Of a stretch of DNA of 64,000 bases, positions 54,701-64,000 are shown one piece after another. The stretch's first letter is position 1. Every line of letters begins with the position of its first letter. The notes below the pieces were generated by a model that was given only the letters and a program-made list of their open reading frames with translations, searched no databases and had not been told where the DNA came from. Origin of the DNA: Dipteris shenzhenensis (taxonomy: Eukaryota > Polypodiophyta > Polypodiopsida > Gleicheniales); NCBI GenBank assembly GCA_047967505.1, contig CM106538.1. One strand, 5' to 3'. The translations under genes were made by a program, and so were the position numbers.

Positions 54701-55748
54701 AGCGCCTAGAGAATGGTATCAGAAGTTTGATGCTTTCATTCGGTCCCAGGGTTTCAGAAGGAGTGAAATTGATCACTGCCTCTACACTAAAAGGGCTAAG
54801 GATAATAGCCTAATAATCCTGGCACTATATGTGGATGATATGCTATTGGCTAGCAAGAATACTTATGAGCTAGATGCATTAAAGGACAAGTTGCATGAGG
54901 CCTTTGATATGAAGGATTTGGGATTTGCAGGTCATATTCTTGGTATGCGCATCACGCATGATCGGAGTAGGAAACTCCTTTGGCTTTCACAAAAAGAGTA
55001 TGTTACAAAAGTATTGCAGCGTTTCAATATGGAGGGGGGGAAGGCAGTGAGTACTCCATTGCCTCCATATGTGAAACTGAGTCATACAGATAGTCCCAAA
55101 TCAGATGAGGAGAGGGCCATGATGGCCAAGGTTCCTTATGCATCAGCAGTTGGGAGTCTTATGTATGCTATGATAGCTACTAGACCAGACATTGCATTTG
55201 CAGTGGGAGTTGTTAGCCGGTATATGGCTAATCCAGGAAAGAGGCATTGGGAGGCAGTTAAGTGCATCATGAGGTACATGAAGGGTACCAAGGAGATGTG
55301 CATTTGCTTTGGTAAAGGAGACATGCGTGTACTTGGGTACACAGATTCAGACTATGCAGGGCATGTGGATAGTAGGAGATCCACTTCCGGTTATGTGTTC
55401 ACCTTTGCAGGTGGTGCAGTGTCGTGGATGTCTCGTGCACAGAAGTGCATTGCTTTGTCTACCACAGAGGCTGAGTATGTTGCAGCCACAGAGGGTTGCA
55501 AGGAGGCTATATGGCTTGATCGGCTAGTGGGAGATTTGGGGATTCATATAGGTGTACCGACATTGCATAGTGATTCCACGAGTGCTATTCAGCTAGCACG
55601 GAATCCGGTCTTTCATGCAAAGACCAAACACATTGAGGTCAGGTATCATTTCATCAGGGAAGTACTTGAGGACAAGCGCATAGAGCTTGTCAAGGTTCAT
55701 ACAGATGATAACCCTGCAGATATGCTGACGAAGAGTCTACCTAGTTAG
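51723..55748 (+). CDS. Copia gag-pol polyprotein (gag, protease, integrase, RT, RNase H)
   Basis: A single frame of 1,341 codons from MASSSMPEKEFF; the ATG eight codons upstream (51699) is less likely because element 3 shares the later start and the MAS context is gag-like. Domains in order: gag core (FDGTNFSLWKEQIRDVLIQ); CCHC knuckle CYHCGKKGHMKKDC near residue 234; protease DSGA near 320; zinc region HYRLGHMSQNG then CEHCLYGKQ; integrase with HSDVCGPM (first D), RTDNGGEYLS (second D) and PEQNPVAEKMNRT (E); RT with KARLVAKGFKQEKGVDFDEI and catalytic LYVDDMLL near 1036; RNase H YTDSDYAGHVDSRRSTSG then STTEAEYVAATEG; and ADMLTKSLP. A C-to-T change makes TAG at 55746, ending the protein 13 codons before the stop used by element 3. 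All catalytic residues I can check are present, so the element may be competent. Confidence 0.95.
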   Translation: MASSSMPEKEFFSIKKFDGTNFSLWKEQIRDVLIQKKQIKPLAGIEVKPANMSEDDWNELDALAKSTIRLHLAESVYFTVVNEQTTEDLWKKLCATYEKETASNKVYLMKRLFELQMKEGVSIASHLNEFNIIFSQLQAQKMNFDAETKAIFLLCSLPSSWDTFRTAVSNSAPGGVLKFDDVVGSLLAEEIRRKSMDGNKQDAALNVHRGRSQFRGKSQERGKSRSKSRARNIECYHCGKKGHMKKDCYKLKREQKDKKKNANWGANQKEESPREDKGKVKIEEINAVTRDSDNDVLFMSSLSAELLATSDDAYSQDWILDSGASFHVTPHREWFSTYDSGKIGCVHLGNDYACDIVGAGDIKFSFANGSTFVLKHVRHVPKLTKSLISVGQLDDAGFHTTFGFQSWKIQKGSMLLARGAKCGTLYPLHVSGVFDHVVAITEQPSTSLWHYRLGHMSQNGMKLLCRLGYVPHLSFSDFEFCEHCLYGKQTKSAHKRRGKKEFEMNDLVHSDVCGPMPTRSLGGAEYYVTFIDDATRKVWAYAIARKSDVFQVFQKWLALVENQSGRTLKCLRTDNGGEYLSHDFQHFCDTRGIKRELTSPRTPEQNPVAEKMNRTIQERLQCMLSNASLSGGFWVEAMKTAVHVINRSPSKSLDGGIPEEAWSGKKPSYSHLRIFGCEAYAHVPKELRKKLDPKSRKCIFLGYGESGEMGYRLWDPEAKKIIHSHDVVFNEKKMHKAPMRDVEMRRITFQDVNPPTYVDRQQAVHAPNVQEMVQPSTPTGIQSRVDDGSSIGGNDEPNVADMQVGQQAEMPLRRSSRVSRPPDRFVPGVDYVMLTDCGEPSCYKEAVMREDQRKWEYAMQSEMSSLMKNKTWDLVSLPHGKKALPCKWVYKMKVTGDDVPRYKARLVAKGFKQEKGVDFDEIFSPVVKMTTLRCMLGLVTVEDMELMQMDVKTAFLHGDLHEEIYMVQPEGFKEKGKEHLVCKLKKSLYGLKQAPREWYQKFDAFIRSQGFRRSEIDHCLYTKRAKDNSLIILALYVDDMLLASKNTYELDALKDKLHEAFDMKDLGFAGHILGMRITHDRSRKLLWLSQKEYVTKVLQRFNMEGGKAVSTPLPPYVKLSHTDSPKSDEERAMMAKVPYASAVGSLMYAMIATRPDIAFAVGVVSRYMANPGKRHWEAVKCIMRYMKGTKEMCICFGKGDMRVLGYTDSDYAGHVDSRRSTSGYVFTFAGGAVSWMSRAQKCIALSTTEAEYVAATEGCKEAIWLDRLVGDLGIHIGVPTLHSDSTSAIQLARNPVFHAKTKHIEVRYHFIREVLEDKRIELVKVHTDDNPADMLTKSLPS

Positions 55749-55840
55749 CGGTTTGAGTATTGTCGTGTATTGATGGGCATTGGATAGTATGCTCACTGGT
55801 TGTTCTCCCTTAAAGGCACATTGTCCTTTAAGTGGGAGGT

Positions 55841-56021
55841 TGTGGGGGTTAAAGGTCACTGTGCCTTAACCCCAGTTATGTACAATACTCAAACACATAT
55901 ATAAATGAATAAAAAAGAAGATTAGGGTGGTTCTGCACCCACCAAAACTTGTGTGGCTCTCTGTCTCTCTCTCTCGCTCTCTCTCCCTCTTCCGTTCTTG
56001 CTTCCGTTGAGAGCACTCTCA
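55841..56021 (+). repeat. 3' LTR of element 1 (181 bp)
   Basis: No difference from the 5' LTR found on reading base by base. It is preceded by a purine-rich AGTGGGAGGT tract and followed by the second AATAT. Confidence 0.95.
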
Positions 56022-56390
56022 AATATAAGATCTTGTCTCAAGGTTTCGTGTCATAATAGTATGCAATATTAATCACAAACTCAAATAGCATTGACTTATC
56101 GATGATCCATCACCATGTGAAACACCAACGGTGGATACTGGTTTGGGCTCCTCCCCATACATTTGCAAGTGGCGCATGACAATATGACATTGATGTTGTA
56201 CTTCCTGCTTGCAATGAGTGCAATGGCAATACAACCTCTCCATAAGCCACTTTGCACTCCCAGGCATTGGCGCATCATCTGACGAGCTTCCACTTGTCCC
56301 CCCTTCCATCTGCGCATCTCCAAAATCACAACAATAGCTGAAAGGAGATCTATTAAGATCCAAAAAATAGCCACCCATGAACTCCTTTCG
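56022..56390 (-). pseudogene. CACTA transposase, N-terminal part
   Basis: On the minus strand the frame contains MERLYCHCTHCKQEVQHQCH then HLQMYGEEP, a Cys/His-rich block like the transposase-associated domain at the start of plant CACTA transposases. It lies upstream of the Transposase_21 part once the nested copia is ignored. The sequence changes abruptly to copia RT at 56391, which truncates the CACTA element. Confidence 0.6.
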
Positions 56391-57879
56391 TTCAAGCAAG
56401 AGAAGGGTGTGGACTTTGATGAGATATTGTCTCCAGTTGTGAAGATGACCAACTTAGATGCATTCTTGGACTAGTGGTAGCAAAAGATATGGAGCTTATG
56501 CAGATGGATGTCAAGATAGCTTTCTTGCATGGGGATTTGCATGAGGAAATTTACATGGTATAGCCGGAAGGCTTTGAAGAAAAGGGCAAAGAGCATTTAG
56601 TTTGCAAGTTGAAGAAGAGTCTCTATGGTCTTAAGCAAGCGCCTAGAGAATGGTATCAAAAGTTTGATGCTTTCATTCAGTCCCAGGGTTTTACAAGGAG
56701 TGAAATTGATCACTACCTCTACACTAAAAGGGCTAACGATAATAGCCTGATAATCCTGGCACTATATGTGGATGATATGCTATTGGCTAGCAAGAATGGG
56801 GATCTGCATGAGGAAATTTACATGGTGCAGCCGGAAGGCTTTGAAGAAAAGGGCAAAGAGCATTTAGTTTGCAAGTTGAAGAAGAGTCTCTATGGTCTTA
56901 AGCAAGCACCTAGAGAATGGTATCAGAATTTTGATGCTTTCATTCGGTCCCAGGGTTTTACAAGGAGTGAAATTGATCACTGCCTCTACACTAAAAGGGC
57001 TAAGGATAATAGCATGATAATCCTGGCACTATATGTGGATGATATGCTATTGGCTAGCAAGAATACTTATGAACTAGATGCATTAAAGGCCAAGTTGCAT
57101 GAGGCCTTTGATATGAAGGATTTGGGACTTGTAGGTCATATTCTTGGTATGCGCATCACATGTGATCGGAGTAGGAAACTCCTTTGGCTTTCACAGAAGG
57201 AGTATGCTACAAAAAATTGCAGCATTTCAATATGGAGGGGGGGAAGGCAGTGCGTACTCCATTGCCTCAATATGTCAAACTGAGTCATACAGATAGTCCC
57301 AAATCAGATGAGGAGAGGGCCATGATGGCCAAGGTTCCTTATGCATCAGCGGTTGGGAGTCTTATGTATGCTATAATAGCTACTAGACCAGACATTGCAT
57401 TTGCAGTGGGAGTTGTTAGCCGGTATATGGCTAATCCAGGAAAGAGGCATTGGGAGGCAGTTAAGTGCATCATGAGGTACATGAAGGGTACCAAGGAGAT
57501 GTGCATCTACTTTGGTAGAGGAGACATGCGTGTACTTGGGTACACAGATTCAGACTATGCAGGGCATGTGTATAGTAGGAGATCCACTTCTGGTTATGTG
57601 TTCACCTTTACAGGTGGTGCAGTGTCGTGGATGTCTCACACACAAAAGTGCGTTGCTTTGTCTACCATAGAGGATGAGTATGTTGCAGCCACAGAGGGTT
57701 GCAAGGAGGCTATATGGCTTGATTGGCTAGTGGGAGATTTGGGGATTCATACAGGTATACCGACATTGCATTGTGATTCCATGAGTGCTATTTAGCTAGC
57801 ACGGAATCCGGTCTTTCATGCAAAGACCAAACACATTGAGGTCAGGTACCATTTTATCAAGGAGGTACTTGAGGACAAG
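56391..57879 (+). pseudogene. Truncated copia element 2, RT-RNase H part with internal duplication
   Basis: Starts abruptly at the codons for FKQEKGVDFDEI (equivalent to 54453 in element 1) and runs to EVLEDK in the RNase H tail. Two tandem copies of an 89-codon RT block are present. Defects include a TAG in the first MVQPEG, a two-base loss near 56450, a frameshift near 57215 and a TAG after SAI (57793). At 57880 it is interrupted by element 3 and resumes at 63804. No gag, protease or integrase part survives. Confidence 0.92.
56531..57064 (+). repeat. 267-bp tandem duplication of the RT core in element 2
   Basis: Copies start at 56531 and 56798 with GGGGAT-TGCATGAGGAAAT. Each spans GDLHEEIYM through LYVDDMLLASKN. 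The length is 89 codons, so the frame is maintained across the junction and the merged frame holds two YVDD boxes. Confidence 0.93.
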
Positions 57880-58060
57880 TGTGGGGGTTAAAGGTCACTA
57901 TGCCTTAACCCCGGTTATGTACAATACTCAAACACACATATAAATGAATGAAAAAGAAGATTAGGGTGGTTCTGCACCCACCAAAACTTGTGTGGCTCTC
58001 TGTCTTCCTCTCTCTCTCTCTCTCCTTCTTCCGTTCTTGCTTCCGTTGAGAGCACTCTCA
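57880..58060 (+). repeat. 5' LTR of element 3
   Basis: Begins TGTGGGGGTTAAAGGTCACT and ends AGAGCACTCTCA. The CT block reads CTCTCTGTCTTCCTCTCTCT. Confidence 0.95.
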
Positions 58061-58062
58061 AC

Positions 58063-58074
58063 TGGTATCAAAGC
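58063..58074 (+). promoter_or_regulatory. Primer-binding site of element 3
   Basis: TGGTATCAAAGC, one G-to-A change from the element-1 site. A G-to-A change of this sort fits cytosine methylation decay on the other strand. Confidence 0.85.
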
Positions 58075-59501
58075 CCGGGTGATCTAGCTGAGCGTGCGTG
58101 AATGCTTTGAAGCTCAGTAGCTCTGTGGGAGGAAGGAGAAGCTTTGTGGGAAGCTTTGTGGGTGACTTTACTTGCATCCGAGTGTGCAGAGACCTTGGAG
58201 GAACCTTTGGAAAAGTCACTTTGGCTTTGTGAAGTGGTTTTGAGAGCCTGTTAAGTGATTTCAAAGAAAAAGTCGTTTTTTGAGCTTTTCCCTGTTCCGT
58301 TCGATGACAGAGACTCCATATTGACTTGTAGAGGCAACTATTGCTTGCTTTTGGTGTCCACTTCACTTCAGGAGCTTGGAAACACCTTCATTCTTGAATC
58401 TGGGATCATTTCATTGGATTTCTGACTCACTGTGTCAGTTCCTGCGTTTTTTGCCCGGGTGTTGGAACTGAAGTTTGGAGCAACCATTTGCAGATCTGTC
58501 AGTTCCGGTGGACTCAAGAGGTCCTAAAACTTCTGTGTTGCTCATCATTCGCACTCCGGTGGAGTTTACAAACAGCTCTGTTTTAAAAAACGTTTTTCAG
58601 TCCGTGTGTTGGACCCAGTGATTGAGACCACGGTTTCCAAAACCGTCTGTCCCATTGCGTTCCGGACGCCCAAAAACCCCTAACTATCAGTTCTTGTGTG
58701 ATTCGGTGGAGGATTTTCAAAGTTATAAATCTCTGTGTATTCGATTTCGTCTCTCTGTTATGCATTTTTCATACTAAGGTTTTGAAACCTTAGATTTATG
58801 CCACATGGCAGTGGATAAGTGTTGACTCCCATTTCTCACTCATCGGTTGGGATTTTGGAGTTCTGGCAGAAGAGAGATATTTGTAGATTTTCTTGCTGAT
58901 TCTGATTATGCAATGGCCCCCATGTTTTGAGGCATCTCAAGTTCTATTTTTAGTAGTGCTCATTACCATGGGACTATGATTTCTTGAGCATACCTTATGC
59001 AGATCACTCTGGTTGCAGTTTGAGCAGTGTGCGCTCATTCGTGGTATGCATTGGGTTGCAATGGATGATTTATAGGCCATTTGGATGCATTGCGGTCCTT
59101 GTTGGATGCGCTGATAGGCCCAAATTACCTTGTGGGATGCTATTTTTTATGGACGCTTTGCACATGAATGCTATTTTATGCTGAGGGACAGCTTTGACAC
59201 ATTGTTGGTGATGCACTGATAGTGCTATGCTCTCTTGGATGAGATATAATTGATGCATATGCCAGTGGACGGTGTTTATGCTTGAGTCATTTGGCACTTA
59301 TTGGCATTTTCTTTTGGGCCAAATTTGCTCATATGGATGCATAGTATATGCACATGAGTCAGATGCATCTTTTGATGCTTTGAGCTTTGAGTCTTTTGTG
59401 ATATTTCAATCTATTGTGGCATACACATTTGGGTGCACCTGGTATTTGGTGTGATTCTCTCTTGCAGGAACTAGCATTTGGGATTTTGCTTTATTTGCAT
59501 C

Positions 59502-62500
59502 ATGGCATCCTCTTCCATGTCTGAAAAGGAGTTTTTTAGCATTAAAAAGTTTGATGGGACAAAATTTTCTTTGTGGAAAGAACAAATAAGGGATGTGCTT
59601 ATTCAAAAGAAGCAGATTAATCCCTTGGCAGGGATTGAAGCTAAGCCTGCAAATATGTCTGAGGATGATTGGAATGAGTTGGATGCATTAGCAAAGTCTA
59701 CTATTAGACTTCATCTTGCAGAGTCAGTTTATTTCACAGTAGTAAATGAGCAGACTACAGAAGATTTGTGGAAGAAGCTGTGTGCCACTTATGAGAAGGA
59801 AACTGCCTCTAATAAAGTTTACCTCATGAAGAGGTTGTTTGAGCTACAGATGAAGGAAGGGGTCTCCATTGCTTCTCACTTGAATGAATTCAATATTATT
59901 TTCAGCCAGCTTCAGGCTCAGAAAATGAATTTTGATGCGGAGACTAAGGCAATATTTCTCTTATGTTCATTGCCATCCTCATGGGATACCTTCCGTACAG
60001 CTGTCGGTAACTTTGCACCTGGTGGAGTACTGAAATTTGATGATGTTGTGGGTAGCTTGTTGGCCGAGGAGATTAGACGGAAGTCTATGGATGGCAACAA
60101 GCAGGATGCAGCCTTAAATGTGCAAAGGGGCAGATCATAGTTCAGGGGGAAGTCCCAAGAAAGAGGGAAGTCACGTAGCAAATCCAGGGCATGGAACATT
60201 GAGTGTTACCACTGTGGCAAGAAGGGCCATATGAAAAAGGATTGCTACAAGCTGAAAAGAGAGCAAAAGGATAAGAAAAAGAATGCAAATTGGGGTGCAA
60301 ATCAAAAGGAAGAGAGTCCAAGGGAGGACAAAGGAAAAGTGAAGATCGAGGAGATCAATGCAGTCACACATGATAGTGACAATGATGTTCTCTTCATGTC
60401 TAGTTTATCTGCAGAGTTGCTTACCACTTCAGATGATGCATATTCCCAGGATTGAATTTTGGATTCTGGTGCTTCATTCCATGTTACTCCCCATAGGGAA
60501 TGGTTCTCCACTTATGATAGTGGAAAGACAGGTTGTGTGCATCTTGGAAATGACTATGCATGTGACATAGTGGGAGCAGGTGACATAAAGTTTTCTTTTG
60601 CAAATGGGTCTGCATTTGTTTTGAAACATGTGAGACATGTGCCTAAGTTGACCAAGAGTCTTATTTCAGTGGGTCAGCTAGATGATGCTGGTTTTCACAC
60701 CACTTTTGGCTTTCAAAGTTGGAAAATTCAAAAGGGCTCTATGCTTTTGGCTAGGGGTGCCAAGTGTGGGACTTTGTATCCCTTACATGTATCAGGGGTA
60801 TTTGATCATGTTGTTGCAATAACCGAGAAGCCAAGCACTTCTTTGTGGCATTGCAGGTTGGGGCACATGAGCCAGAATGGAATGAAACTCTTATGTCGTT
60901 TGGGTTATGTACCGCATTTGAGTTTCTCTGATTTTGAATTTTGTGAGCATTGTCTCTATGGGAAGCAGACTAAATCAGCCCATAAAAGAAGGGAAAGAAA
61001 GAGTTTGAAATGCTTGATTTGGTGCATTCAGACGTATGTGGTCCCATGCCTACACGCGGTCATTAGGCAGGGCTGAATACTATGTGACATTCATTGATGA
61101 TGCAACTAGGAAAGTGTGGGCTTATGCTATAGCTCGGAAGAGTGATATGTTCCAGGTATTTCAGAAATGGCTGGCCTTGGTTGAGAATCAGTTAGGTAGA
61201 ACGCTTAAATGCCTACGGACTGACAATGGTGGAGAGTATCTTTCTCATGACTTTCAGCATTTCTGTGATACTCGTGGGATTAAGAGGGAGCTTACATCCC
61301 CTCGTACTCCAGAGCAAAATCCAGTTGCAGAAAAGATGAACCGTACCATTCAAGAAAGGTTGCAATGCATGCTTTCCAATGCAAGTCTTGCTAGTGGTTT
61401 TTGGGCTGAGGCAATGGAGACTGCAGTGCATGTGATCAATAGATCACCTAGTAAGAGTTTGGATGGTGGTATTCCTGAAGAGGCATGGAGTGGCAAGAAG
61501 CCCTCTTACTCTCATTTGCGTATATTTGGGTGTGAGGCATATGCACATGTGCCAAAAGAGCTTCGAAAGAAGCTAGATCCTAAGTCTAGGAAATGCATCT
61601 TTCTGGGTTATGGTGAAAGTGGAGAGATGGGCTATCGTCTCTGGGATCCAGAAGCAAAGAAGATCATACGCAGCCATGATGTGGTCTTCAATGAGAAGAA
61701 GATGCATAAGGCACCCATGAGGGATGTGGAAATGAGGAGAATCACTTTCCAGGATGTGAATCCACCTGCATATGTTGATAGACAGCAAGCTGTCCATGCA
61801 CCAAATGTGCAAGAAATGGTACCACCAAGTACTCCCACAAATATACAATCAAGGGTAGATGATGGATCATCTATTGGTGGAAATGATGAGCCAAATGTGG
61901 CTGATATGCAGGTGGGACAGCAAGCTGAAATGCCATTGAGAAGATCATCTAGAGTGTCTAGACCACCTGATAGGTTTGTTCCAGGGGTAGACTATGTGAT
62001 GCTTACTGATTGCGGGGAGCCTTCTTGCTACAAAGAGGCTATGATGCGTGAGGATCAACATAAGTGGGAGTATGCTATGCAATCAGAGATGAGTTCACTT
62101 ATGAAGAATAAGACTTGGGACTTGGTTTCTTTGCCACATGGAAAGAAAGCATTGCCATGTAAATGGGTCTACAAAATGAAGGTCACAGGTGATGATGTGC
62201 CTAGGTACAAGGCCCGTTTGGTTGCTAAAGGGTTCAAGCAAGAGAAGGGTGTGGACTTTGATGAGATATTCTCTCCGGTTGTGAAGATGACCACACTTAG
62301 ATGCATGCTTGGACTAGTGGCAATAGAGGATATGGGGCTTATGCAGATGGATGTCAAGACAGCTTTCTTGCATGGGGATTTGCATGAGGAAATTTACATG
62401 GTTCAGCCAGAAGGCTTTGAAGAAAAGGGCAAAGAGCATTTAGTTTGCAAGCTGAAGAAGAGTCTCTATGGTCTTAAGCAAGCACCTAGAGAATGGTATC

Positions 62501-63567
62501 AGAAGTTTGATGCTTTCATTCGCTCCCAGGGTTTTAGAAGGAGTGAAATTGATCACTGTCTCTACACTAAAAGGGCTAAGGATAGTAGCCTGATAATCCT
62601 GGCACTATATGTGGTTGATATGCTATTGGCTAGCAAGAATACTTATGAGCTAGATGCATTAAAGGCCAAGTTGCATGAGGCCTTTGATATGAAGGATTTG
62701 GGATTTGCAGGCCATATTCTTGGTATGCGCATCACGCGTGATCGGAGTAGGAAACTCCTTTGGCTTTCACAAAAAGAGTATGTTACAAAAGTATTGTAGC
62801 GTTTCAATATGGAGGGGGGAAAGGCAGTGAGTACTCCATTGCCTCCATATGTGAAACTGATTCATACAGATAGTCCCAAATCAGATGAGGAAAGGGCCAT
62901 GATGGCCAAGGTTCCTTATGCATCAGCAGTTGGGAGTCTTATGTATGCTATGATAGCTACTAGACCAGACATTGCATTTGCAGTGGGAGTTGTTAGCCGG
63001 TATATGGCTAATCCAGGAAAGAGGCATTGGGAGGCAGTTAAGTACATCATGAGGTACATGAAGGGTACCAAGGAGATGTGCATTTGCTTTGGTAAAGGAG
63101 ACATGCGTGTACTTGGGTACACAGATTCAGACTATGCAGGGCATGTGGATAGTAGGAGATCCACTTCTGGTTATGTGTTCACCTTTGTAGGTGGTGCAGT
63201 GTCGTGGATGTCTCGCGCACAGAAGTGCGTTGCTTTGTCTAGCACAGAGGCTGAGTATGTTGCAGCCACAGAGGGTTGCAAGGAGGCTATATGGCTTGAT
63301 CGGCTAGTGGGAGATTTGGGGATTCATACACATGTACCGACATTGCATAGTGATTCCATGAGTGCTATTCAGCTAGCACGGAATCCGGTCTTTCATGCAA
63401 AGACCAAACACATTGAGGTCAGGTACCATTTCATCAGGGAGGTACTTGAGGACAAGCGCATAGAGCTTGTCAAGGTTCATACAGATGATAACCCTGCGGA
63501 TATGCTGACGAAGAGTCTATCTAGTCAGCGGTTTGAGTATTGTCATGTATTGATGGGCATTGGATAG
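59502..63567 (+). pseudogene. Element 3 gag-pol, inactivated
   Basis: Very similar to the element-1 polyprotein throughout. Breaks: TAG at 60138 (a glutamine codon in element 1); TGA at 60453 in place of the tryptophan before the protease DSGA; a one-base loss near 60990 and a two-base gain near 61058 that shift the frame; TAG at 62797. The RT box reads LYVVDML (62609-62629) where element 1 has LYVDDML, removing a catalytic aspartate. The final stop, at 63565, follows a 13-codon tail (QRFEYCHVLMGIG) lost in element 1. Confidence 0.95.
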
Positions 63568-63620
63568 TATGCTCACTAGTTGTTCTCTCTTAAAGGCACA
63601 TTGTTCTTTAAGTGGGAGGT

Positions 63621-63803
63621 TGTGGGGGTTAAAGGTCACTGTGCCTTAACCCCGGTTATGTACAATACTCAAACACACATGTAAATGAATGAAAAAGAAG
63701 ATTAGGGTGGTTCTGCACCCACCAAAACTTGTGTGGCTCTCTGTCTTCCTCTCTCTCTCTCTCTCTCCTTCTTCCGTTCTTGCTTCCATTGAGAGCACTC
63801 TCA
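63621..63803 (+). repeat. 3' LTR of element 3
   Basis: Two bases longer than its 5' partner in the CT block, with substitutions at the CACT(A/G)TGCC, CACAT(A/G)TAAA and TTCC(G/A)TTGAG positions. Confidence 0.95.
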
Positions 63804-63973
63804 GACAAGTGCATAGAGCTTGTCAAGGTTCATACAGATGATAACCCTATAGATATGCTGACGAAGAGTCTACCTAGTCAGTGGTTTGAGTATTGTAGTG
63901 TATTGATGGGCATTGGATAGTATGCTCACTAGTTGTTCTCCCTTAAAGGCACATTGTCCTTTAAGTGGGAGGT
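63804..63973 (+). pseudogene. Tail of copia element 2 after the nested element
   Basis: Resumes with CIELVKVHTDDNP and ends with MLTKSLPSQWFEYCSVLMGI plus stop (63918-63920), then the purine tract. It completes the RNase H end interrupted at 57879. Confidence 0.9.
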
Positions 63974-64000
63974 TGTGGGGGTTAAAGGTCATTGTGCCTT
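63974..64000 (+). repeat. 3' LTR of element 2 (cut by window end)
   Basis: Starts TGTGGGGGTTAAAGGTCATT directly after the AGTGGGAGGT purine tract. Only 27 bases are inside the window. Confidence 0.9.

Larger units (their letters stand above)
50125..56021 (+). mobile_element. Complete Tork-type Ty1/copia retrotransposon (element 1)
   Basis: Full structure: 181-bp LTRs (50125-50305 and 55841-56021) that I cannot tell apart, flanking AATAT on both sides as target duplication, a primer-binding site, a 1.4-kb leader, a single uninterrupted gag-pol frame and a purine-rich tract before the 3' LTR. It is inserted in the CACTA remnant, whose N-terminal part continues at 56022. Identical LTRs imply a very recent insertion. 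The lineage call (Tork, Tnt1-like) rests on the overall polyprotein resemblance and is not a phylogeny. Confidence 0.95.
57880..63803 (+). mobile_element. Full-length copia element 3, nested in element 2
   Basis: LTRs at 57880-58060 (181 bp) and 63621-63803 (183 bp) differ by about three substitutions and a CT-repeat length change. The flanking GACAAG on both sides is the target duplication (five or six bases). It interrupts element 2 of its own family; the two parts of element 2 join in the RNase H tail as EDK-CIELVKVH. Gag-pol is broken at several points, so it is older than element 1 and inactive. Confidence 0.93.

Overview
This is nuclear DNA from a land plant. One intact, recognisable host gene is present: a three-exon gene for the mitochondrial T-protein (aminomethyltransferase) of glycine decarboxylase, at 15027-22179 on the + strand. 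Almost everything else that can be identified is transposable-element DNA, in nested layers, with abundant CT/GA microsatellites and minisatellites. The host gene's long repeat-filled intron and the mixture of Tork-type copia, Ty3/gypsy, LINE, CACTA and Helitron remnants fit a large, repeat-rich plant genome. A fern, lycophyte or gymnosperm is my guess; the sequence alone does not settle it.

Layout. 1-905: a TATA box and two short spliced exons of an unidentified gene 5' end. 1051-2060: a decayed Helitron replicase. 2.1-13 kb: no host gene seen, only tandem duplications, microsatellites, a pair of 250-bp LTR-like repeats (6692 and 10270) and a Ty3/gypsy integrase scrap (12811). 14.1-22.2 kb: GA-rich promoter and 5' UTR, then the T-protein gene; intron 1 is a GC-AG intron and intron 2 is 5.8 kb of repeats. 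22.2-33 kb: more repeats, including about 1 kb of AT-rich palindromic minisatellite, a copia RT scrap and a SINE candidate. 33-38.7 kb: a copia element whose 5' LTR and gag point the opposite way from its pol.

38.74-47.1 kb: a LINE RT remnant interrupted by a 7,708-bp DNA element (38851-46558). The element has 28-bp terminal inverted repeats, a TA target duplication, an interrupted four-exon transposase-like gene on + and two multi-exon companion genes on -. I cannot place it in a superfamily; it is the best candidate here for an undescribed system.

47.1-56.4 kb: a CACTA (En/Spm) transposase on -, split by a complete and apparently very young Tork-type copia element (50125-56021). That element has indistinguishable LTRs, an AATAT target duplication and an uninterrupted polyprotein. 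56.4-64 kb: a truncated copy of the same copia family with an internal in-frame duplication of its RT core, itself interrupted by a third, full-length but inactivated member (57880-63803).

The host gene's product acts in photorespiratory glycine oxidation and one-carbon metabolism. The remaining genes are mobile-element proteins that work on their own DNA or RNA.
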